The notes under the pieces were generated by a model. It was not told where the DNA came from and did no database searches. It saw only the letters and a program-made list of their open reading frames with translations. Source: CAZCDM01 sp964497475 (GTDB lineage Bacteria; Planctomycetota; Phycisphaerae; SM23-33). From it: DNA of 11,793 nucleotides. Below are positions 7,854 to 11,793 of the stretch, in pieces (the first letter of the stretch is position 1; every line of letters begins with the position of its first letter). The DNA is taken from positions 1 to 11,793 of the forward strand of contig CAZCDM010000070.1 of NCBI GenBank assembly GCA_964497475.1, given 5' to 3'. The position numbers were made by a program, and so were the translations under genes.

Positions 7854-7980
7854 TCACCTCGCTGCCCGGCCTGATCGAGATCGTCACCCGCGTCATTGCA
7901 ATCGGCCTGCCGAGCCTTGCATCGTAGCCGAACGGCAGGAATCTCATTGCCCCGCCCGCGGAAAAAGCGAAGATGAACCC

Positions 7981-9069
7981 ATGAGCGAACCCGCCCTTCG
8001 ACAGGAGAAGAATTCGCTGCGAGGTCGGCCCGCCTGGCTCGACCCGGCGTTGGTCCTCGTTGCCGTGGTGGCGATGGCTTTTTTTCTCGCCTGGGAGCTG
8101 GTCTTCCCGGCCGACTCGACGATCAATCTTCTCTCCGCAGGCCGCCCGGGTGAACTTTCGGAGGGGCCGCTCGTCGCACAGCCGGACCTCTCGACCGGCG
8201 TGGAGCAGACGCCGCCGATCTACCCCGTTCGCCTGGCCGAGCCGACCGGTCTTGCCATCGGTCCCGACGGGAGGCTGTTCGTCGTGGGCGACAAGGCGGT
8301 GTGCATTCTCGACCCGGCCGGCGGAGGCAGCGAACCCCGCCTGGTTCCTCTGCCCGTCCGCCCTCGGTGCGTTCACGTCGCGGAGGATGGTACGATCTAC
8401 GTCGCCTCGGCCGACCGCGTGGTGGTGCTGAATCCGTCGGGCGAGATTCACGCCGGCTGGGCGCCGCTGGGGCCGGGGGCACAGCTGACGAGTTTGGCCT
8501 CCTCGGCCGAGGATCTCTTCGCCGCCGATGCGGCCCGAAAGCTCGTGTACCGCTACAACCGCCGCACCGGGACGGTCCGCAACACCATCGGCAAGCGGCC
8601 GGACGAGCTGACGACGCAGGCGGTCCGCTCGCGGGTGTATCTCAACGTGCCCGGCTTTGTCGTGCCGGGGGCGTACTTCGACCTGGTCCTGGCCGGTGAC
8701 GGACTGCTGCGGGTGGTCGACCCGGGCCGACACCGCATCGAGACCTACGACCCGGACGGGTACTACGAAGAGCCGCTCACCTGGGGCTGGGCTGGTTCGA
8801 CCCCGGCTGGGTTTACCGGCCGGGCCAATCCGTCGCACCTGGCGCTGCTCAGCGACGGCTCGTTCGTCACCGCCGAGAAGGACCCGCCCCGCGTGAAGGT
8901 CTACTCCTCGCTGGGGGAGTTCCGCTATATCCTGGCCGGCGTGGCCAAGCTCGGGCCCGATGCGAGCAACCTCGACCTGGCCATCGATGGCCGCGACCGG
9001 GTCTACGTTCTCGACGCGACGGAGAAAGTCATCCGCGTGTTCTCCCTGCCTGCTAACGCTGAGGAGTAG
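7981..9069 (+). CDS. Membrane-anchored NHL/beta-propeller repeat protein
   Basis: The 362-residue protein has a short cytoplasmic N-terminus, one membrane helix (about 22-42) and an extracytoplasmic domain. That domain is built from repeats of the NHL/SMP-30 beta-propeller type: EPTGLAIGPDGRLFVVGD (87-104), CVHVAEDGTIYVASADRV (130-147), FDLVLAGDGLLRVVDPGRHR (233-252), PSHLALLSDGSFVTAEKD (284-301) and LDLAIDGRDRVYVLDATEKV (331-350). NHL propellers usually bind proteins or ligands and a few are enzymes; no catalytic residues can be singled out. The ATG at 7981 is chosen because the anchor follows it. The frame is open further upstream, but that part overlaps the previous gene. No Shine-Dalgarno is visible. 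The 127-base gap upstream suggests separate transcription, without a clear promoter. It converges with the glycosyltransferase gene. Confidence 0.88.
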   Translation: MSEPALRQEKNSLRGRPAWLDPALVLVAVVAMAFFLAWELVFPADSTINLLSAGRPGELSEGPLVAQPDLSTGVEQTPPIYPVRLAEPTGLAIGPDGRLFVVGDKAVCILDPAGGGSEPRLVPLPVRPRCVHVAEDGTIYVASADRVVVLNPSGEIHAGWAPLGPGAQLTSLASSAEDLFAADAARKLVYRYNRRTGTVRNTIGKRPDELTTQAVRSRVYLNVPGFVVPGAYFDLVLAGDGLLRVVDPGRHRIETYDPDGYYEEPLTWGWAGSTPAGFTGRANPSHLALLSDGSFVTAEKDPPRVKVYSSLGEFRYILAGVAKLGPDASNLDLAIDGRDRVYVLDATEKVIRVFSLPANAEE

Positions 9070-9120
9070 CCAGGCCACCAGGGGCGCGTTGATCCTCGAT
9101 CTTGCCCGTGTCGCGTCGGA

Positions 9121-10980
9121 TCAGTCGGGCCGAGTCGAAGGCGTGGGATCGTTGGGGAGGGCTGGCTGGGACGCCCGATCCCCTGGATGTAGTTTCGGGC
9201 CCCGGAACACGTATACAGATAAAGGCTTGCTGTAGGTGCGTTCGAAAATCGGAGTGATGTGGTCATAGTACCACCTTGCCCAAGGGGAATCTGGAGGGCG
9301 AGTGTAGAATATGCGGTGTTCGACAAAGCCCCATGAGCCCAACTCTTCTTGGGCCCGTTTTATAAAAGGGGAACCTTCTTCGGTTCGAAGAGCGATCCAT
9401 ATACTCCCCGGGGAAACCGTGTTGAAATATTCTTCGACCCACTTGCCTTGGAGGCGGGAGTTCCTGCGTTGCGGGGCTTTAAAAAAACTCATGAGTTGCT
9501 CTTTGCATTTTGGCAAATTGGGCAGCGATGGAAATAAATTTGCTATATGGCAGGGATCGTATATGGCGGCGTAATATGGGATGATGTGCTTGTATTTCTC
9601 GTACACGAGGATGTCATCCGGCCCGAGTTTGGTTTGAAGATAAAGCCCCGCCTCTTTGAGCACAAGAAGGTGATTTCGAGTAGGCCTGAGAGTGTGGAGC
9701 AATGTTGCCAGAAGAAGGAAAGAGATAATCGAGGAGTAGGCTACTCGAGGCAGCCTCCACCGTGTTTTTTGAAGCAGCCGCCACAGGCCAACCAAGCCCG
9801 CTCCGCCAAAAATGCAATATAAGGAGGCCAATAGCATGACGTATCGCCAGGAGATCACTCCCAGTGCAAAACAGCGAAGGATTACGGGGGGGAGGAAAAT
9901 GAGGGTGGTGCATATCACAATTACGCAGCCCGGGCGTCTGAGCTTGCCTATGGAATCACCTATACGCCAGTGAAACAGATGGCTGGCAGTGAAGAGAATG
10001 AGCCATAGAATAATAAATAAAGCCGTAACCGGATGGAGGGCGGACGTCATTGCAACGGTCAGACCTACGGTTGTTGTAATGCGATTGGCAGGGGTTGTTG
10101 TAATGCGATTGGCAGGTGAGGGGGGCTTTCCGATTTTTTCGGGTGGAGTGTTCGTGCTGGCGTTATTGGCGCCAGGGCTGGTGAAGCCAAACTCCTCGGG
10201 CACATGTCTTGCACCTCCGGCCTCTCTGTACAAGAGGTGGGGAGACGCCGCTGCAGCGGATACGGCAGTGGCGACTGTTAAGGAAAGGGCGATCAGTTTC
10301 CATTTACTGGAATGTCCTAGCAGCAGGCTCAGCCAGAGAAGCCCGGAAACGATACCCACGCCGGCCGCTTCGTGACGGATATAGAAACCAATAGCCGCCA
10401 CCAGTGCAGTCAATGCAGCCCATCCTGCGGAATGGAGTTTCCCGGCCTGTATCTTTTCGTATGTGAGTACTCCCAGAAGGAGTCCGAGTTGGCATACACC
10501 CCAGGCTGGCATGTCGGTAAGAGGCAGGCCGAACGATGTGGCGAACTTCCTTCCGAGAATCAGAAGCAGAATCCCCCACCAGCAGATGTTCGTGTCATCG
10601 ATAATGCGCCGTGCGATGTGCCATAGGCAGATCAGGCCCAGCGTGCCTCCCAGCAGGGAAACCAGCCGGGCTGCGGTTTCCCAGAGCAGGCGATCCTGTG
10701 CTGGTGAATCGGCGGAAGGCAATAGAAAACGCAGGCCGGAAACCATAAAGGAAAAGCCCGAGTTATATGCTCTGACCCGAAAGACTTCGGCCGGGAACTC
10801 CCGCGTGTATGTAGCCAGGGTAACGTAGAAGCACGCATCGTCGCCGATCATCGGATCGGTTGCGATGGCATAGCCCCCCAGGACCCACTGTATCAGCACA
10901 AGGGAAATCAGGGGGGCAAATCGTTTCCATCGACGTGTCCCAGCCCCGCTCGGAAGTAAATGACGATCGTCGCATCTCAT
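9121..10980 (-). CDS. GT-C/GT39-type membrane glycosyltransferase, AT-richer than neighbours
   Basis: The 619-residue polytopic membrane protein resembles glycosyltransferase family 39 / ArnT-like GT-C enzymes, which move sugars from polyprenyl-phosphate carriers onto lipids or proteins on the outer face of the inner membrane. It has a first helix at 21-40, then the acidic GDDACFY (46-52) in the first external loop, where GT-C enzymes keep their catalytic Asp/Glu. Several further helices run to about residue 430, including ISWRYVMLLASLYCIFGGAG (376-395), and a soluble C-terminal domain (about 440-619) contains KYKHIIPYYAAIY (462-474). An external loop holds the perfect repeat PANRITTT twice (289-304). 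The ATG at 10980 is chosen over an in-frame GTG at 11100 because a promoter lies between them. Base composition is clearly more AT-rich and codon use more relaxed than in its neighbours, suggesting horizontal transfer. Donor and acceptor are unknown. Confidence 0.82.
   Translation of the reverse strand: MRCDDRHLLPSGAGTRRWKRFAPLISLVLIQWVLGGYAIATDPMIGDDACFYVTLATYTREFPAEVFRVRAYNSGFSFMVSGLRFLLPSADSPAQDRLLWETAARLVSLLGGTLGLICLWHIARRIIDDTNICWWGILLLILGRKFATSFGLPLTDMPAWGVCQLGLLLGVLTYEKIQAGKLHSAGWAALTALVAAIGFYIRHEAAGVGIVSGLLWLSLLLGHSSKWKLIALSLTVATAVSAAAASPHLLYREAGGARHVPEEFGFTSPGANNASTNTPPEKIGKPPSPANRITTTPANRITTTVGLTVAMTSALHPVTALFIILWLILFTASHLFHWRIGDSIGKLRRPGCVIVICTTLIFLPPVILRCFALGVISWRYVMLLASLYCIFGGAGLVGLWRLLQKTRWRLPRVAYSSIISFLLLATLLHTLRPTRNHLLVLKEAGLYLQTKLGPDDILVYEKYKHIIPYYAAIYDPCHIANLFPSLPNLPKCKEQLMSFFKAPQRRNSRLQGKWVEEYFNTVSPGSIWIALRTEEGSPFIKRAQEELGSWGFVEHRIFYTRPPDSPWARWYYDHITPIFERTYSKPLSVYVFRGPKLHPGDRASQPALPNDPTPSTRPD
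10069..10116. repeat. Perfect 24-bp tandem duplication inside the glycosyltransferase gene
   Basis: Two identical 24-base units, 10069-10092 and 10093-10116, lie directly head to tail. Being a multiple of three, the duplication keeps the frame and gives two copies of PANRITTT (residues 289-296 and 297-304) in a predicted extracytoplasmic loop before a membrane helix. The perfect identity implies a recent event, for example replication slippage. Confidence 0.97.
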
Positions 10981-10989
10981 TGGTTCGGG

Positions 10990-11018
10990 ATTATACGGTT
11001 GTATCCCATCGAAAGCAA
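10990..11018 (-). promoter_or_regulatory. Promoter of the glycosyltransferase gene, near-leaderless
   Basis: Reading leftward, TTGCTT (11018-11013) and a perfect TATAAT (10995-10990) are separated by exactly 17 bases. The -10 ends nine bases before the ATG at 10980, so the predicted transcript starts about two or three bases before the ATG or at it. No Shine-Dalgarno is present. The site lies downstream of the alternative GTG start (11100), which argues against that start. Confidence 0.6.
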
Positions 11019-11091
11019 CGGAATGCCCGACGAGGGGGTGATCTGCATTGTTTTTCGGTCGACGATGGGTGCTTGGGCGTGTGGTAAGCGA

Positions 11092-11122
11092 TTGACTCAC
11101 GCGACGGGATCGTCTACATAAT
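11092..11122 (+). promoter_or_regulatory. Candidate promoter of the sulfatase gene
   Basis: TTGACT (11092-11097, 5 of 6 to the -35 consensus) is followed by overlapping -10 candidates. TACATA (11115-11120) has the ideal 17-base spacing, and CATAAT (11117-11122) is a better hexamer with a 19-base spacing. Transcription would start near 11128, leaving about 23 bases of leader before the ATG at 11152. Confidence 0.45.
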
Positions 11123-11151
11123 ACGCTTCACCCTTTCGCTTCGGAGCGTAC

Positions 11152-11793
11152 ATGGCCCCCCAAAACATCCTGCTGATCATGGCCGATCAGTACAACGCCG
11201 ACTGCTTCGGCGAGTTGATGCCGCTCGTGCAGACGCCTCACCTCGATCGCATCGCAGCCGACGGCGTGCGGTTCAACCGCGCATATACGCCGTGCCCGAT
11301 CTGCGCCCCGGCCCGCAGCAGCATCATGCGAGGCCAGTACTGTCACACCACCGGCATCGAGGGCAATTACATCTACGACCTCGACGTGGCCCCGACCGAC
11401 ACCCTGGCCGACCGGCTCGGCCGGGCTGGCTATCGCACGGGACTCGTCGGCAAGGGGCACATCCCCGGCCGATGGACCGACCGCTTCGAGTACGTCCGCC
11501 TGACCGACCTGTGCGACGCCCCAGCCGAGGACCCCACCGCCTGCCACTATTTTCAGTATCTCGTGGATCACGACCTGGCCTCGTACTACGAAGAAGGCCC
11601 GGCCCGGCCCGGCGCGCCAGACCCCGACGACGGCTCGCAGCCATCGGCCCTGCCGTACGAGCACAGCATCGAACGCTTCACCGGCGACAAGGCCATCGAG
11701 TTCCTGCAAGGCCAGGACGACGAGTTCCGCCCGTTCTTCCTCAAGGGCACCTTGAAAAATTCACTTTTCGGCCTCGCTGGTCTTTTCGCTCCC
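11152..11793 (+). CDS. Choline-sulfatase-like sulfatase, N-terminal part (cut by the window edge)
   Basis: Type I sulfatase of the alkaline phosphatase superfamily, which hydrolyses sulfate esters. The first 214 codons are present. NILLIMADQ (5-13) carries the metal-binding Asp (D12). CAPAR (51-55) is the CxPxR signature whose cysteine (C51) is oxidised to formylglycine by a maturase not in this window. GKGH (100-103) stands where the family has GKWH or GKMH. The N-terminus and CAPARSS region resemble choline-sulfatase (BetC-like) proteins, but planctomycete sulfatases often act on polysaccharides, so the substrate is open. No signal peptide is seen, suggesting a cytoplasmic enzyme. GGAG (11143-11146), five bases before the ATG, supports the start. 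After PFFL (194-197), where family members continue with a metal-site segment containing PH, the frame reads LKNSLFGLAGLFAP and homology appears lost from about 11743 onward. Confidence 0.9.
   Translation, partial: MAPQNILLIMADQYNADCFGELMPLVQTPHLDRIAADGVRFNRAYTPCPICAPARSSIMRGQYCHTTGIEGNYIYDLDVAPTDTLADRLGRAGYRTGLVGKGHIPGRWTDRFEYVRLTDLCDAPAEDPTACHYFQYLVDHDLASYYEEGPARPGAPDPDDGSQPSALPYEHSIERFTGDKAIEFLQGQDDEFRPFFLKGTLKNSLFGLAGLFAP
11754..11793. repeat. Possible repeat or junction at the right edge
   Basis: The last ~40 bases differ from the preceding coding sequence in composition. They contain a short inverted pair (GAAAA at 11754-11758, TTTTC at 11765-11769) and, on the complementary strand, CGAAAAG twice. 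They interrupt the sulfatase pattern. They could be the start of a dispersed repeat at which assembly stopped, or simply a divergent protein segment. No second copy is in the window. Confidence 0.3.

Noticed and set aside
7675..7980. Upstream extension of the NHL-protein frame
   Set aside because: It is a shadow of the seven-helix gene and its downstream gap, Arg/Ser/Pro-rich; the natural start before the membrane anchor is at 7981.
7765..9078. Minus-strand frame (437 codons) opposite the NHL-protein gene
   Set aside because: The propeller repeats and anchor on the plus strand are clear; this frame is an Arg/Gly-rich shadow.
10069..10116. CRISPR-like repeat
   Set aside because: There are only two units, with no spacer between them, and they lie inside an open coding frame; it is a simple tandem duplication.
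10981..11100. GTG start at 11100 for the glycosyltransferase (40 more residues)
   Set aside because: A consensus promoter (10990-11018) lies inside this stretch, no Shine-Dalgarno precedes the GTG, and the extra residues are low-complexity polar sequence.
11128..11709. Minus-strand frame opposite the sulfatase
   Set aside because: The plus strand carries the CxPxR signature and other sulfatase motifs; the opposite frame has none.

Overview
The window is gene-dense, GC-rich bacterial DNA with codons ending mostly in G/C. No rRNA, tRNA, CRISPR array, insertion sequence or integrase is visible. The gene mix is a very long AsmA-like protein, a rhomboid protease with a TPR-like tail, a tail-anchored zinc-ribbon protein rich in Ala/Glu/Pro, and a choline-sulfatase-like sulfatase. 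Together with the base composition this suggests a planctomycete of the Phycisphaerae type. That placement is inference from gene content; there is no phylogenetic marker in the window.

Layout. Positions 1-152 hold no convincing gene. Positions 153-3821 (minus) encode a 1222-residue AsmA-like membrane-anchored protein. A 93-base divergent intergenic region separates it from a rightward run of six genes. These are a SIS-domain sugar-phosphate isomerase resembling 6-phospho-3-hexuloisomerase (3915-4475), proC (4478-5293), a zinc-ribbon protein with a C-terminal membrane anchor (5295-5813), a rhomboid protease (5873-7042), a seven-helix DUF4203/TMEM198-like membrane protein (7044-7853), and a membrane-anchored NHL-type beta-propeller protein (7981-9069). 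The first three are separated by 1-2 bases and look like one operon. The rhomboid and the seven-helix gene form a second tight pair. The propeller gene follows after 127 bases.

Converging on the propeller gene is a minus-strand gene (9121-10980) for a GT-C/GT39-type membrane glycosyltransferase. Its base composition is clearly more AT-rich than its neighbours, and it carries a perfect 24-bp in-frame tandem duplication. A sulfatase gene (from 11152, plus strand) is cut by the right edge. Its last ~40 bases no longer read like a sulfatase and may be a repeat or an assembly junction.

The most interesting regulatory signal is that both minus-strand genes lack a Shine-Dalgarno sequence and have a promoter -10 hexamer only 6-9 bases before the ATG. 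The plus-strand genes 3915, 5295, 5873 and 11152 instead have recognisable Shine-Dalgarno sequences. This predicts leaderless or near-leaderless mRNAs for the AsmA-like and glycosyltransferase genes. For the latter the promoter also decides between two possible start codons. I found no convincing new defence, mobile or biosynthetic system; most of the window looks like ordinary housekeeping and envelope genes.
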